Positions 25,412-34,499 of a stretch of DNA of 64,000 nt are shown here, piece after piece; position 1 is the stretch's first letter; each line of letters begins with the position of its first letter. The translations under genes and the position numbers were made by a program. The notes below the pieces were generated by a model. The model saw only the letters and a program-made list of their open reading frames with translations, was not told the DNA's origin and ran no database searches. The stretch is from Pseudomonas sp. BMS12 (lineage in GTDB: Bacteria > Pseudomonadota > Gammaproteobacteria > Pseudomonadales > Pseudomonadaceae), in assembly GCF_001592875.1 (NCBI RefSeq), contig NZ_LSOF01000019.1, forward strand, positions 1 through 64,000, in the 5' to 3' direction.

Positions 25412-27241
25412 ATGGCCTATTCCAACCAGCAATCCAGCATGAAGGTGTACCTGAGACTGCTGCGCTACGTGGTTCCTTATTGGGGCCTATTCACCATTAG
25501 TATCATCGGTTTTTTGATCTTTGCCTCTACCCAGCCGATGCTGGGATACATACTCAAATACTTCGTCGATGGTTTGTCCAACCCGGAGGCCAGTCTGTTC
25601 TCTGGTGTACCTTGGCTGCTGGAGCATGCCCCTTGGCTGGCACATCTCAAATTGCTGCAGGCAGTACCTCTTCTGATCGTGCTGATCGCGTTGTGGCAGG
25701 GCGTTGGCTCTTTTCTGGGCAACTACTATTTGGCCAAGGTTTCGATGGGGTTGGTACAGGATCTACGGATCGCGCTGTTCAACAACCTGTTGACCCTGCC
25801 CAATCGTTATTTCGATAGCCACAACTCTGGACATCTGATTTCACGTATCACCTATAACGTCACCATGGTCACTGGTGCGGCCACCGATGCGATCAAGGTC
25901 GTGGTGCGCGAAGGGATGACGGTCATTTTCCTGTTCGCCACACTGTTGTGGATGAATTGGAAGCTGACTCTGGTGATGGTGGCGATCCTACCGATCATCG
26001 GCCTGATGGTGGCCAGTACCAGTAAGAAATTTCGCAAGCAGAGCAAGAAAATTCAGACCAGTATGGGCGATGTCACTCACGTGGCGTCTGAAAGCATTCA
26101 GGGTTATCGCGTGGTGCGCAGCTTCGGTGGTGAGGACTACGAAAGACAACGTTTTTTCGAGGCTAGCGAGGAGAACAGGAACAAACAGTTGAAAATGGTC
26201 CGAACAGGGGCGGTTTACACGCCGTCGCTGCAGCTGGTGATATACAGCGCCATGTCCATACTTATGTTCCTAGTTCTGTGGTTGCGTGGGGATTCGTCGG
26301 CGGGTGATCTGGTGGCCTACATCACTCTGGCCGGTTTGCTACCCAAACCAATTAGACAGTTATCTGAAGTTAGCTCGAATATTCAGAAGGGTATAGCTGG
26401 CGCCGAAAGTATTTTCGAGCAACTCGACGAGGAGCCGGAAGTTGATCATGGCACTCAGTCGCGCGAGCGCGTTAGCGGTCGACTTGAAGTGTGTGATCTC
26501 AGCTTCAGCTATCCGGGAGCCGAGAAACCAGTGCTGAACAACATCTCTTTTGTGGCCGAGCCCGGCCAGATGGTGGCGCTGGTCGGCCGTTCAGGCAGCG
26601 GTAAGTCAACCCTGGCTAGCCTGATTCCGCGCTTCTATCACCATGACCAAGGACAGATTCTGCTCGACGGTGTGGATGTTGAGGACTACACCTTGCGTAA
26701 TCTGCGTCGGCACATCGCGCTGGTGACCCAGCATGTCACCCTGTTCAACGATACCGTGCGCAACAATATCGCTTATGGCGACCTGGCCGGTGCGCCGCTG
26801 GAGTCTGTACGTCAGGCAGCAGGCGATGCCTATGCTGCCGAGTTCATCGAGAAGATGCCGCAGGGGTACGACACTCTGGTCGGTGAGAACGGCGTGCTGC
26901 TCTCTGGTGGCCAGCGTCAGCGCCTGGCAATCGCTCGTGCCCTGCTCAAGGATGCGCCGTTGTTGATACTCGACGAGGCGACTTCGGCGCTGGATACAGA
27001 GTCTGAGAGGCATATTCAGGCTGCACTGGATCAGGTTATGCGAGGGCGCACCACACTGGTCATCGCCCACCGCCTGACCACCATCGAGAAGGCCGACTTG
27101 ATCCTGGTGATGGACCAGGGGCAGATCGTTGAGCGGGGCAGTCACGCTGAACTGCTGGCGCAGAACGGCTATTACGCGCGTTTGCATGCCAAGCAGTTTG
27201 AAGAGGGCGATGTTGTCGCCGTTAGCGAGCACGACGACTGA
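25412..27241 (+). CDS. msbA: Lipid A export ATP-binding/permease protein MsbA
   Basis: Homodimeric ABC exporter that flips core-lipid A across the inner membrane. 609 residues: six membrane helices in the first 320, then an ATPase domain with Walker A GRSGSGKST near 391, signature LSGGQRQRLAIA near 496, Walker B LLILDEATSALD near 517 and the H-loop in VIAHRLTT. The start at 25412 gives MAYSNQQSSMKVYLRLLRY. The 5' half is AT-richer than the ATPase half, so the composition boundary of the variable block falls around this gene. Its stop overlaps the next start (TGATG). Confidence 0.96.
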   Translation: MAYSNQQSSMKVYLRLLRYVVPYWGLFTISIIGFLIFASTQPMLGYILKYFVDGLSNPEASLFSGVPWLLEHAPWLAHLKLLQAVPLLIVLIALWQGVGSFLGNYYLAKVSMGLVQDLRIALFNNLLTLPNRYFDSHNSGHLISRITYNVTMVTGAATDAIKVVVREGMTVIFLFATLLWMNWKLTLVMVAILPIIGLMVASTSKKFRKQSKKIQTSMGDVTHVASESIQGYRVVRSFGGEDYERQRFFEASEENRNKQLKMVRTGAVYTPSLQLVIYSAMSILMFLVLWLRGDSSAGDLVAYITLAGLLPKPIRQLSEVSSNIQKGIAGAESIFEQLDEEPEVDHGTQSRERVSGRLEVCDLSFSYPGAEKPVLNNISFVAEPGQMVALVGRSGSGKSTLASLIPRFYHHDQGQILLDGVDVEDYTLRNLRRHIALVTQHVTLFNDTVRNNIAYGDLAGAPLESVRQAAGDAYAAEFIEKMPQGYDTLVGENGVLLSGGQRQRLAIARALLKDAPLLILDEATSALDTESERHIQAALDQVMRGRTTLVIAHRLTTIEKADLILVMDQGQIVERGSHAELLAQNGYYARLHAKQFEEGDVVAVSEHDD

Positions 27242-28137
27242 TGCTCAGTTACCTGCGCTTCTGGCGCGAACGCGGCTGGGCCCCCATAGACGCGGCCGAC
27301 TACGCCGATGCCTGGACCAATTTCGGTGGCAGCGTCGCCACCCATCCCGAAGTGGTGGCGCGCCTGGCCGATCTCGCCGGCATCCCGGTGCGCTACCTCG
27401 GCTGGATCGACGATGGACAGCTACAGGGCGCCATGCCGACCTGGGGACGGCATATCGCCCTGGCCAAGGATGTGTTGAAGAAGCAGGGCAAGCGAGGTCT
27501 GTTCGACCTGGGCAATGCCGAGATCATCCTGCCGCTGGCCCATGGCGTACAGGTGCCTGTGCAGCACCGCATGCGCTATGTCTCGGCGCTCAATGCCGAG
27601 CAGATCACCACTCTGCGCGAACAGCCGGAAGGCCTGGCCCTGGCCCGCGAGCCCGAGGATTACAGCAAGAAGTTCCGCTACAACCAGCGCCGCGAGCAGC
27701 GTCTGCTGGAAGAGGCGGGTGGCGTGATCCGGCCGATGCTGGAGCTGACAGCTGAGGAACAGGCGCGTATCTATGCCGAGCTGTTCCAGCGCCGCTGGGG
27801 CTTCGAGGCCACCGGTAAGGCGCATCTGGCGGAAGTCTTCACCTTGCTGCGCGAGTTCATGATCGGCTCTCTGATCTACCTGAACGACGAGCCGGTGGCC
27901 ATCCAGGTGCTCTATCGTGTCGAGGCCCCCCAGTGGGTCAGTCTGGAGTACATCAACGGCGGGGTCGATCCGCAGCAGCGCGAGTTCAGTCCCGGCAGCG
28001 TGCTCAGCTTCGTCAATACGCAAAGTGCCTGGGCCGAGGCGCGAGCCATTGGCAAGCCGCTGCGCTATTCCTTCGGCCGGGCGGACCGCGAGTACAAGGA
28101 TCGCTGGTGTCACCGGGTTCCTGTTTACCAGGTGTAA
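27241..28137 (+). CDS. mig-14: Mig-14 family protein
   Basis: 298 residues of the Mig-14 family (GNAT-like fold), described in Salmonella and Pseudomonas as inner-membrane-associated and needed for resistance to antimicrobial peptides. The N-terminus MLSYLRFWRERGWAPIDAAD, the middle KKFRYNQRREQRLLEEAGG and the C-terminal LRYSFGRADREYKDRW support this. It starts inside the msbA stop codon, so production is probably tied to the lipid A flippase. The enzymatic activity is not known. Confidence 0.8.
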   Translation: MLSYLRFWRERGWAPIDAADYADAWTNFGGSVATHPEVVARLADLAGIPVRYLGWIDDGQLQGAMPTWGRHIALAKDVLKKQGKRGLFDLGNAEIILPLAHGVQVPVQHRMRYVSALNAEQITTLREQPEGLALAREPEDYSKKFRYNQRREQRLLEEAGGVIRPMLELTAEEQARIYAELFQRRWGFEATGKAHLAEVFTLLREFMIGSLIYLNDEPVAIQVLYRVEAPQWVSLEYINGGVDPQQREFSPGSVLSFVNTQSAWAEARAIGKPLRYSFGRADREYKDRWCHRVPVYQV

Positions 28138-28140
28138 AAA

Positions 28141-29541
28141 ATGCAGGGTCGCAAGCAACAACTGCTCAAGCGTCATCGCCGAAACAAACGCCTCGCCCTG
28201 CTGTTGGGGCTGGTGCTGCTGATAGTGCTTGGCATTTTCGCTGCCTGGTGGTGGGTGCCGCTGCTTCTGCTATTGGGCTGGGTCGGCCATGAGGCCTGGT
28301 TCGCCGACCACCTGTTCTATTCACCGCGCGACGATTATCGCTACGACTTCCCAGAGGGCACGCTCTGCCTGTCGGCGCGCCTACAGGATGGGTGCCTACA
28401 GGTCGAGGGCGAGATTGGCGAGGCGGAAACCCTGATCCTCGCATGGCGTATCGAAGCCGGCTGGTTGGGGAGGCTATTCGATCCGCAGCTATGGATCTGC
28501 GACGATCGCCAGGACTTCGAGCGGGGCGTGGCCGGCCTGCGTTACCTGAATCTGTCCGGCCAGGGCGAGGCGTTGCGTCGTGGCGAACTGCGGTTGCGCG
28601 GCCGCTTCTGCCGGCTGGTCGGTGAGGGCCGGCTCTATGCCCTGCGCAACCCGGATTACGCCGCGCGCCGCTTGATGGTGATCGCGCCGCATGCCGACGA
28701 CGCCGAGCTGGCCGCCTTTGGCCTTTACAGCCGCTGCGAGGAGGCCAGCATCGTCACCCTGACGCAAGGCGAGATCGAGGCCGGGTATTACCAGCGCCTG
28801 GGCCTGGATTTGCCCGAGGCGGCCCGCCTCAAGGGTCGCCTGCGTGCCTGGGACAGCCTGGCCATCCCGCTCTGGGGCGGAGTGCCGCAGACTCGCTGCG
28901 TGCAGCTCGGTTACTACTGCCTGCAGCTGCCAGCGATGGCCGAGGCGCCGGAGCAGCCCTTCGCCTCGCGCGAATCGGGAGAGTGCGACGTGCGCAGCGT
29001 GCGTCGGCACAACCCGCTACCCCTGCCGGGCGAAGCCGATGGCGTGCCGAGCTGGAACAACCTGGTGGCCGACCTCGCCGCGCTGCTCGAACACTTTCGC
29101 CCCGAGGTGCTCGTCACCCCGCACCCTGAGCTGGACCCGCACAGCGATCATGTCGCCGCCACCCGCGCGCTCCTGGAGGCGATCCAGCTCAGCGCCTGGC
29201 AGCCGCAGACCCTGCTGCTCTATGCCAATCACCTGCACGATAACGACCGCTGGCCAATGGGGCCGGCGGGCTATGGAATCGCCCTGCCACCGGCCATGAC
29301 TGCGTTGCCGGCCGATGGTATTTGGAGTCCGCTGCTGTCGACCGAGGCGCAGCTGGACAAGGCCATGGCCCTGGCCATGCAGCACGACCTGCAGCAGCCG
29401 CTGCCCGCCAAGAAGCGAGTGCGCCGGCTGATCCAGCGCCTGCTGGCCGGCCGCCGCTGGCCGACCAGCGGCGAGGACGAGTTCATGCGTAAGGCAGTGC
29501 GGCGCCATGAGCTTTTCTGGGTGCGGCCGCTGGGCGAGTGA
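28141..29541 (+). CDS. dnpA: PIG-L family de-N-acetylase (DnpA-like)
   Basis: 466 residues. The N-terminus has two hydrophobic stretches (residues about 18-50), then a PIG-L deacetylase domain with the zinc motif APHADDAEL near 183 and HPELDPHSDH near 327. The family removes N-acetyl groups from sugars; the P. aeruginosa homologue DnpA is linked to LPS and antibiotic tolerance. It follows mig-14 by 3 nt. The likely substrate is an N-acetylated core or lipid sugar, which is inference. Confidence 0.8.
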   Translation: MQGRKQQLLKRHRRNKRLALLLGLVLLIVLGIFAAWWWVPLLLLLGWVGHEAWFADHLFYSPRDDYRYDFPEGTLCLSARLQDGCLQVEGEIGEAETLILAWRIEAGWLGRLFDPQLWICDDRQDFERGVAGLRYLNLSGQGEALRRGELRLRGRFCRLVGEGRLYALRNPDYAARRLMVIAPHADDAELAAFGLYSRCEEASIVTLTQGEIEAGYYQRLGLDLPEAARLKGRLRAWDSLAIPLWGGVPQTRCVQLGYYCLQLPAMAEAPEQPFASRESGECDVRSVRRHNPLPLPGEADGVPSWNNLVADLAALLEHFRPEVLVTPHPELDPHSDHVAATRALLEAIQLSAWQPQTLLLYANHLHDNDRWPMGPAGYGIALPPAMTALPADGIWSPLLSTEAQLDKAMALAMQHDLQQPLPAKKRVRRLIQRLLAGRRWPTSGEDEFMRKAVRRHELFWVRPLGE

Positions 29542-29576
29542 GCCCGGCCTTACTGTCTCGACATGCTATGATCCGC

Positions 29577-29582
29577 CCCGAT
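29577..29582 (+). promoter_or_regulatory. Extended -10 promoter of hldE
   Basis: TGCTATGAT, an extended -10 (TGN-TATGAT), lies 20 nt before the hldE ATG. A weak TTACTG sits further upstream. It gives hldE its own promoter separate from the msbA operon. Confidence 0.45.
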
Positions 29583-29602
29583 TTTTCCACCCCGGAGTCT
29601 CC

Positions 29603-31024
29603 ATGAAGCTGTCCATGCCCCGTTACGACCAAGCCCCCGTTCTGGTGGTGGGCGATGTCATGCTCGACCGTTACTGGCATGGCGGGACTTCGCGGATTTC
29701 TCCCGAGGCTCCTGTTCCGGTGGTCAAGGTCGAGCAGATCGAGGATCGCCCGGGTGGCGCGGCCAACGTCGCGCTGAACATCGCGGCACTCGGCGCCCCG
29801 GCCTTGCTGGTGGGCGTGACCGGTGAGGACGAAGCAGCCGACAGCCTCACCGACAGCCTGGCCGCGGCGGGCGTCAGCGCGCACTTCCAGCGCATCGACA
29901 CGCAGCCGACCATCGTCAAGCTGCGGGTGATGAGCCGTCACCAGCAACTGCTACGCATGGATTTCGAGGAACCTTTCGATACCGACGCTGCGGCTCTGGC
30001 CGTGGACGTCGAACGCCTGCTCGACGGGGTCAAGGTGCTGGTGCTGTCGGACTACGGCAAGGGCGCGCTGAAGAACCATCAGGCGCTGGTGCAACTGGCG
30101 CGCGCCAAGGGCATTCCGGTGCTGGCCGATCCCAAGGGCAAGGACTTTTCCATCTACCGTGGCGCCAGCCTGATCACCCCCAACCTCAACGAGTTCGAAA
30201 CCATCGTCGGTCACTGTGCCGATGAGGCCGAGCTGGTGGCCAAGGGTGCTGAATTGATGCGCGAACTGGAACTGGGCGCGCTATTGGTCACCCGTGGCGA
30301 GCACGGCATGACCCTGCTGCGTCCGGATCATGCGCCGCTGCACCTGCCTGCCCGGGCCCGCGAAGTGTTCGATGTGACCGGCGCCGGCGACACTGTGATT
30401 TCCACCCTGGCCGCGTCCATCGCGGCCGGCGAAGAGCTGCCGCAGGCCGTGGCCCTGGCCAACCTGGCCGCCGGCATCGTCGTCGGCAAACTGGGGACCG
30501 CCGCCATCAGTGCGCCCGAGTTGCGTCGTGCGGTGCAGCGTGAGCAGGGCTCCGAGCGTGGCGTGCTGGGCCTGGAGCAGCTGCAGGTGGCCATCGAGGA
30601 CGCCCGCGCCCATGGCGAGAAGATCGTGTTCACCAATGGCTGCTTCGACATCCTGCATGCCGGTCATGTGACCTATCTGGAGCAGGCGCGCGCTCAGGGC
30701 GACCGCCTGGTGCTGGCGGTCAACGACGATGCTTCGGTGTCGCGCCTCAAGGGGCCGGGCCGGCCGATCAACTCGGTGGATCGGCGCATGGCTGTGCTCG
30801 CCGGGCTTGGCGCGGTGGACTGGGTGGTGAGCTTCGCCGAAGACACTCCGGAAAACCTGTTGCGTGCCATCCAGCCGGACGTGCTGGTCAAGGGCGGCGA
30901 CTACGGCATCGACCAGGTGGTCGGCGCCGAGATCGTCCGCTCCTATGGCGGCGAAGTGCGAGTGCTGGGCCTGGTGGAAAACAGCTCGACCACCGCCATC
31001 GTCGAGAAGATCCGCAGCAAGTAA
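29603..31024 (+). CDS. hldE: Bifunctional heptose 7-phosphate kinase / heptose 1-phosphate adenylyltransferase
   Basis: Makes ADP-heptose for WaaC and WaaF. 473 residues in two domains: a PfkB sugar kinase (VVGDVMLDRYWHG near 15, DVTGAGDTVIS near 258) and a nucleotidyltransferase (TNGCFDILHAGHVTYLEQA near 342). The ATG at 29603 has CCGGAG upstream and gives MKLSMPRYDQAPVLVVGDV; longer in-frame extensions overlap dnpA and lack family similarity. Ends convergent with the next gene, 3 nt apart. Confidence 0.96.
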   Translation: MKLSMPRYDQAPVLVVGDVMLDRYWHGGTSRISPEAPVPVVKVEQIEDRPGGAANVALNIAALGAPALLVGVTGEDEAADSLTDSLAAAGVSAHFQRIDTQPTIVKLRVMSRHQQLLRMDFEEPFDTDAAALAVDVERLLDGVKVLVLSDYGKGALKNHQALVQLARAKGIPVLADPKGKDFSIYRGASLITPNLNEFETIVGHCADEAELVAKGAELMRELELGALLVTRGEHGMTLLRPDHAPLHLPARAREVFDVTGAGDTVISTLAASIAAGEELPQAVALANLAAGIVVGKLGTAAISAPELRRAVQREQGSERGVLGLEQLQVAIEDARAHGEKIVFTNGCFDILHAGHVTYLEQARAQGDRLVLAVNDDASVSRLKGPGRPINSVDRRMAVLAGLGAVDWVVSFAEDTPENLLRAIQPDVLVKGGDYGIDQVVGAEIVRSYGGEVRVLGLVENSSTTAIVEKIRSK

Positions 31025-31027
31025 GCC

Positions 31028-31933
31028 TCAGCCGGTGCGCCGCCCGGGCTTGGCTTGCGGGCGGTCCAGGCCGGCCAGCCAGTCCTTCCAGCGGATACGC
31101 TCGTCCCGCACCAGCCAGCCGTCCTGGTTGGCGAAACTCTCCGACAGCCATAGCCCCCGGGTGCTTGCCGGCTGCGTTTCGCCGTGTTGCAGGCTGAGCA
31201 GCTCGCCGCTGGGCAGGCCGCTGTTGAGTGGCAGCAGGTAGAGATCGGGGCGGCGGCGCTCCAGGCGCGCTACCAACTGATTTTCTTCCAGGCGCTCGTC
31301 GACATGGAACAGGCTCGGCTGGCGGCAATCGCCGGGCAGCTCCAGGCGCATGTCATAGATCAGCTGCAGTGAGGCCGTCGGTAGATGCACGTAGGCTCGG
31401 GGCCGCTCCAGCAGGGTGAGGTTGCCGCACTGCACCGGGCGCGCGGCACCCGACAAGGGGCTGAGGCGGAAATGGCTGCTGTCGCGGTAGTGCAACGGCC
31501 CCTGGTAGGGCGTGGGCAGCCAGGTGTCGGCAAAACGTCCGGCCAGCCAGCTGCCCTCGCTCTCGATCAGGCATTCCTCGGCCACTTCCTGAATGGCGGT
31601 CAGCAAGGGCAGGTTCAGCTCGTGCGCCGGCACATAACCTGAGATCAATTTGAGCACCACATCGCCACGATCGGGGCGGCGCTGGCGTACCACCAACCAG
31701 TAGTCGCGGTCTTGCCAGTTCAGCGTCAGGCGTACCGATACGCCAAGGTTGGCCAGCTCCACGGCGAAGTGCTGCGGGTCGGCCACGCTGATCGTGCGGC
31801 GGCGTTCGAGCATCTGGGCGAAGTTCAGTGGCAGGCCAAGGCTGCGGTAGTGGAGGCGCTCGCGATCGGCCTCCACATAGAGTGGCAGGGTCTTGAATGC
31901 AGCAGGGTCCTTACGCGCCAGCAGTCTCGACAT
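31028..31933 (-). CDS. Conserved hypothetical protein with a degenerate Nudix-like box
   Basis: 301 residues, no signal peptide or membrane helix. Residues 99-123 read G, five residues, E, nine residues, then QEVAEECLI. This resembles the Nudix box (GX5EX7REUXEEXGU) with two extra residues and Gln in place of Arg, so a Nudix-fold hydrolase or a non-catalytic relative is possible. GAGGAG lies 5 nt before the ATG and is partly included in a hairpin at 31937-31980. It follows the aldo/keto reductase on the same strand. I cannot name a substrate. Confidence 0.6.
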   Translation of the reverse strand: MSRLLARKDPAAFKTLPLYVEADRERLHYRSLGLPLNFAQMLERRRTISVADPQHFAVELANLGVSVRLTLNWQDRDYWLVVRQRRPDRGDVVLKLISGYVPAHELNLPLLTAIQEVAEECLIESEGSWLAGRFADTWLPTPYQGPLHYRDSSHFRLSPLSGAARPVQCGNLTLLERPRAYVHLPTASLQLIYDMRLELPGDCRQPSLFHVDERLEENQLVARLERRRPDLYLLPLNSGLPSGELLSLQHGETQPASTRGLWLSESFANQDGWLVRDERIRWKDWLAGLDRPQAKPGRRTG

Positions 31934-31936
31934 GTC

Positions 31937-31980
31937 AGCTCCTCGGTCGGGGCCGCCCTAGGGGGCGGCGGGTCGGAGCT
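31937..31980 (-). promoter_or_regulatory. Hairpin overlapping the ribosome site of the Nudix-like gene
   Basis: Read on the minus strand: AGCTCC pairs with GGAGCT (outer helix, including most of the GAGGAG ribosome site), and inside it GCCGCCC pairs with GGGCGGC around CCTA. It sits between the aldo/keto reductase stop and the next ATG. It could act as a translation control element or simply as an intercistronic stem. Confidence 0.35.
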
Positions 31981-31987
31981 GTGCAGT

Positions 31988-32788
31988 TTAGCCGCGGATC
32001 GCGGCAGCGGCGGCGGCGGCGTTTACCGCAAGATGTTGCGGGTTGATGGTGCCGACGATGGCAGCCCCCACGCCTGGGTGGCCGAACAGCAGTTCGAAGC
32101 TGGCCTGGATCGGGTCCTGGCCTTCGCGCAGCACGACGTGGCCGCTGGCCAGGGCTTTCTTGATCAGAATGCCCTTGCCGTGGTTGGCGGCATAGTCGAG
32201 CACCGGCTTCTCGCCCTGTTCGGCGAGGTTGTAGGTGACCATGGCGCAGTCGCCGCGCTGCAGCGCCAGCAGTCCCCCCTCGACCGTCTTGCCGGACAGG
32301 CCGAAGGCGCGGATCTTGCCTTCGCGCTTGAGCTCGGCGAGGGTTTCGTAGATGCCGCTATCGCGCAGGATCGCCACGTCGTTGCCGTCCGAGTGCACCA
32401 GCAGCAGGTCGATGCGGTCGGTTTCCAGGCGCTTGAGGCTGCGCTCCAGAGAGAGGCGGGCGTGACGCGGCGAGAAGTCGAAGCTGGATTGGCCGTCCAC
32501 GAATTCCTCGCCGACCTTGCTGACGATCACCCATTCCTCGCGCTGGCTGCGCAGCAGCGGGCCGAGGCGCTCCTCGCTGACGCCGTAGGCCGGCGCGGTG
32601 TCGATCAGGTTGATGCCGAGCGCGCGGGCCTGGTCGAGTAGGGCGCGGGCGGCGGCATCGTCGGGGATGGTGAAGCCGTTGGGGTATTTCACGCCCTGGT
32701 CGCGGCCCAGCTTGACCGTGCCCAGGCCCAGTGGCGAGACGATCAGGCCGCTATCACCCAGTGGCCGGTGCAGGTCGTGCAGGCTCAT
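31988..32788 (-). CDS. Aldo/keto reductase
   Basis: 266 residues, NADPH-dependent (beta/alpha)8 barrel. LGLGTVKLGR near residue 18, NLIDTAPAYG with the catalytic Asp/Tyr pair near 52-58, the catalytic Lys in VSKVGEE near 79, and DLLLVHSDG in place of the usual LHWPD His near 117. The start overlaps the upstream oxidoreductase stop (ATGA). Substrate unknown. The neighbouring FAD oxidoreductase suggests a joint small-molecule pathway. Confidence 0.82.
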   Translation of the reverse strand: MSLHDLHRPLGDSGLIVSPLGLGTVKLGRDQGVKYPNGFTIPDDAAARALLDQARALGINLIDTAPAYGVSEERLGPLLRSQREEWVIVSKVGEEFVDGQSSFDFSPRHARLSLERSLKRLETDRIDLLLVHSDGNDVAILRDSGIYETLAELKREGKIRAFGLSGKTVEGGLLALQRGDCAMVTYNLAEQGEKPVLDYAANHGKGILIKKALASGHVVLREGQDPIQASFELLFGHPGVGAAIVGTINPQHLAVNAAAAAAAIRG

Positions 32789-33960
32789 GGCAGCAGCTCC
32801 TCCCACACCGGGCGGGCCATGGGCGGGCGCGGTAGCTCGGGCAGCGCTGCGCTGGCGGCGGGTTGGATGGCGTCGCGCTGCAGGGCGGCGATGACCCGGT
32901 CGCTGAAGTCAGGCGAAAGCGCCAGTTTGGTCGGCCAACCGACCAGCAAGCGGCCCTGCTCGGCGAGGAAGGCGTTGTCCGGGCGGACCAGGCCGGATTG
33001 CGCCGGCTCGGCGCGGTCAACACGCAGAGTGGCCCAGTGCGCGGTGGACAGGTCGATCCAGGGCAGCAACTGGCCCAGCTCCTTTTGCGCGGCGCTAATC
33101 TGCGCGGCCTCGTCGCGGGAAACGCCGTCGGCTTCGGCGATGTCGCCACCGAGATACCAGACCCACTGGCCATTGGCGGCCGGGTGGCTGGTGACGGTCA
33201 CGCGCGGCTTGGGGCCGCCGCCCAGGCAGTGGGCATACAGCGGTTTCAGGCCTGAGCCTTTGACCAGCACCATGTGCAGCGGGCGTAGCTGCTGCTGCGG
33301 TTGTGCGATGTCCAGCGCAGCGAGCAGGGCGGCGTTGCCGGCGCCGGCGCCGAGCACGACGCGCTGGGCGCGGATTTCACGGCCGTCCACCACCAGGCCT
33401 TGCAGCTCGCCACTTTCGCGCAACGCGCCGATCTCGCGGCCCTGCAGCAGGCTATCGCCGGCCAGTTCGGCCAGGCGTTCGATCAGGCTGGGCACGTCGA
33501 GCACCAGTTCGGCCAAACGGTAGACCTTGCCCTTGAACTTGGGATGTTGCAGCGCCGGCGGCAGTTGTTCGCCCTTGACCTGATCGACCCGGCCGCGCAC
33601 GGCCTTGCTGGCGAAGAAGCTGGTGAGGTTGCCGGTCAGGCTGCCCGGCGACCACAGGTAGTGGGCTTCGGAGAGCAGGCGCACGCCGGACAGGTCCAGC
33701 TCGCCGCTGCCGGTCAGGGCCTCGCGCCAGCGCCGCGGCATGTCGGCGATGGCCTCGGAGGCGCCGGTCAGCGCGCCATGCAGGGCGTACTTGGCGCCGC
33801 CATGGATGATGCCCTGGGATTTCATGCTCTGCCCGCCGCCGAGGCTGGCGCTTTCCACCAGTACGGTGGCATAGCCCAGCTTGCGCAGGCGGGCGTTGAG
33901 CCAGAGGCCGGCGATACCGCCGCCGACGATCAGGACATCGGTGCTGAGGGCTTGGGACAT
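32785..33960 (-). CDS. FAD-dependent oxidoreductase (DAO family)
   Basis: 391 residues. The N-terminal dinucleotide-binding motif DVLIVGGGIAGLWLNARL (residues 8-25) is followed by a DAO-type fold, with VVLGAGAGNAALL near 206 supporting FAD binding. The start ATG at 33960 has GGAGG-like bases upstream; a longer in-frame extension to 34443 runs antisense through the SMR gene and is not credible. Coupled by overlap with the aldo/keto reductase. Substrate unknown. Confidence 0.82.
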   Translation of the reverse strand: MSQALSTDVLIVGGGIAGLWLNARLRKLGYATVLVESASLGGGQSMKSQGIIHGGAKYALHGALTGASEAIADMPRRWREALTGSGELDLSGVRLLSEAHYLWSPGSLTGNLTSFFASKAVRGRVDQVKGEQLPPALQHPKFKGKVYRLAELVLDVPSLIERLAELAGDSLLQGREIGALRESGELQGLVVDGREIRAQRVVLGAGAGNAALLAALDIAQPQQQLRPLHMVLVKGSGLKPLYAHCLGGGPKPRVTVTSHPAANGQWVWYLGGDIAEADGVSRDEAAQISAAQKELGQLLPWIDLSTAHWATLRVDRAEPAQSGLVRPDNAFLAEQGRLLVGWPTKLALSPDFSDRVIAALQRDAIQPAASAALPELPRPPMARPVWEELLP

Positions 33961-34082
33961 GAAGGAGGCTCGCAACTGAACAGGCGCGCAGTATAACGCG
34001 CCCGGCTTGCGACTCGGCCGACCCGTGCACGCACTACTGCCTGCCGGTCTGCGGCTCTGGCTGCGGGAGGGTGCAGGGGCTC

Positions 34083-34415
34083 TCAGTGACCGACGGTCTG
34101 CGAAAACAGCTGGATCACCACCACGCCGGCGACGATCAGGCCCATGCCGAGCATGGCCGGCAGATCCAGGCGTTGCTGGTAGAGAAAGGTGGCGGCGACG
34201 CTGACCAGGACGATGCCCAGACCGGCCCATACGGCGTAGGCAACGCCGACCGGGATGGTCTTTACCACGAGGCTGAGCATCCAGAACGAGATCGCATAAC
34301 CGACCACGACCAGCAGCAGTGGCAGCGGCTTGTTGAAGCCGTCGAGGGCTTTCATCGAGGTGGTGGCGATCACTTCGGCGGTAATGGCGATGGCCAGGTA
34401 GAGATAGCCGGTCAT
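34083..34415 (-). CDS. Small multidrug resistance (SMR/EmrE-like) transporter
   Basis: 110 residues, four membrane helices. MTGYLYLAIAITAEVIATTSMK carries the essential Glu (residue 14) of TM1, and AVWAGLGIVLVSV is the TM3 dimer segment. Proton-coupled export of lipophilic cations or quaternary ammonium compounds; a Gdx-type guanidinium role is possible. The start lies 84 nt from a divergently read LysR gene, which may regulate it. Confidence 0.88.
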   Translation of the reverse strand: MTGYLYLAIAITAEVIATTSMKALDGFNKPLPLLLVVVGYAISFWMLSLVVKTIPVGVAYAVWAGLGIVLVSVAATFLYQQRLDLPAMLGMGLIVAGVVVIQLFSQTVGH

Positions 34416-34499
34416 GGCGGGACTCCTGTTGAGGTCCGCCCATTCTAGGTGTCGGCTGGATGGGATAAAGTCATTTCCTATCTGTATTGGAGATAGGTT

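Noticed and set aside
33961..34443. N-terminal extension of the FAD oxidoreductase
   Set aside because: It runs through the SMR gene and shows only Arg/Gly-rich shadow sequence; the family start is at 33960.
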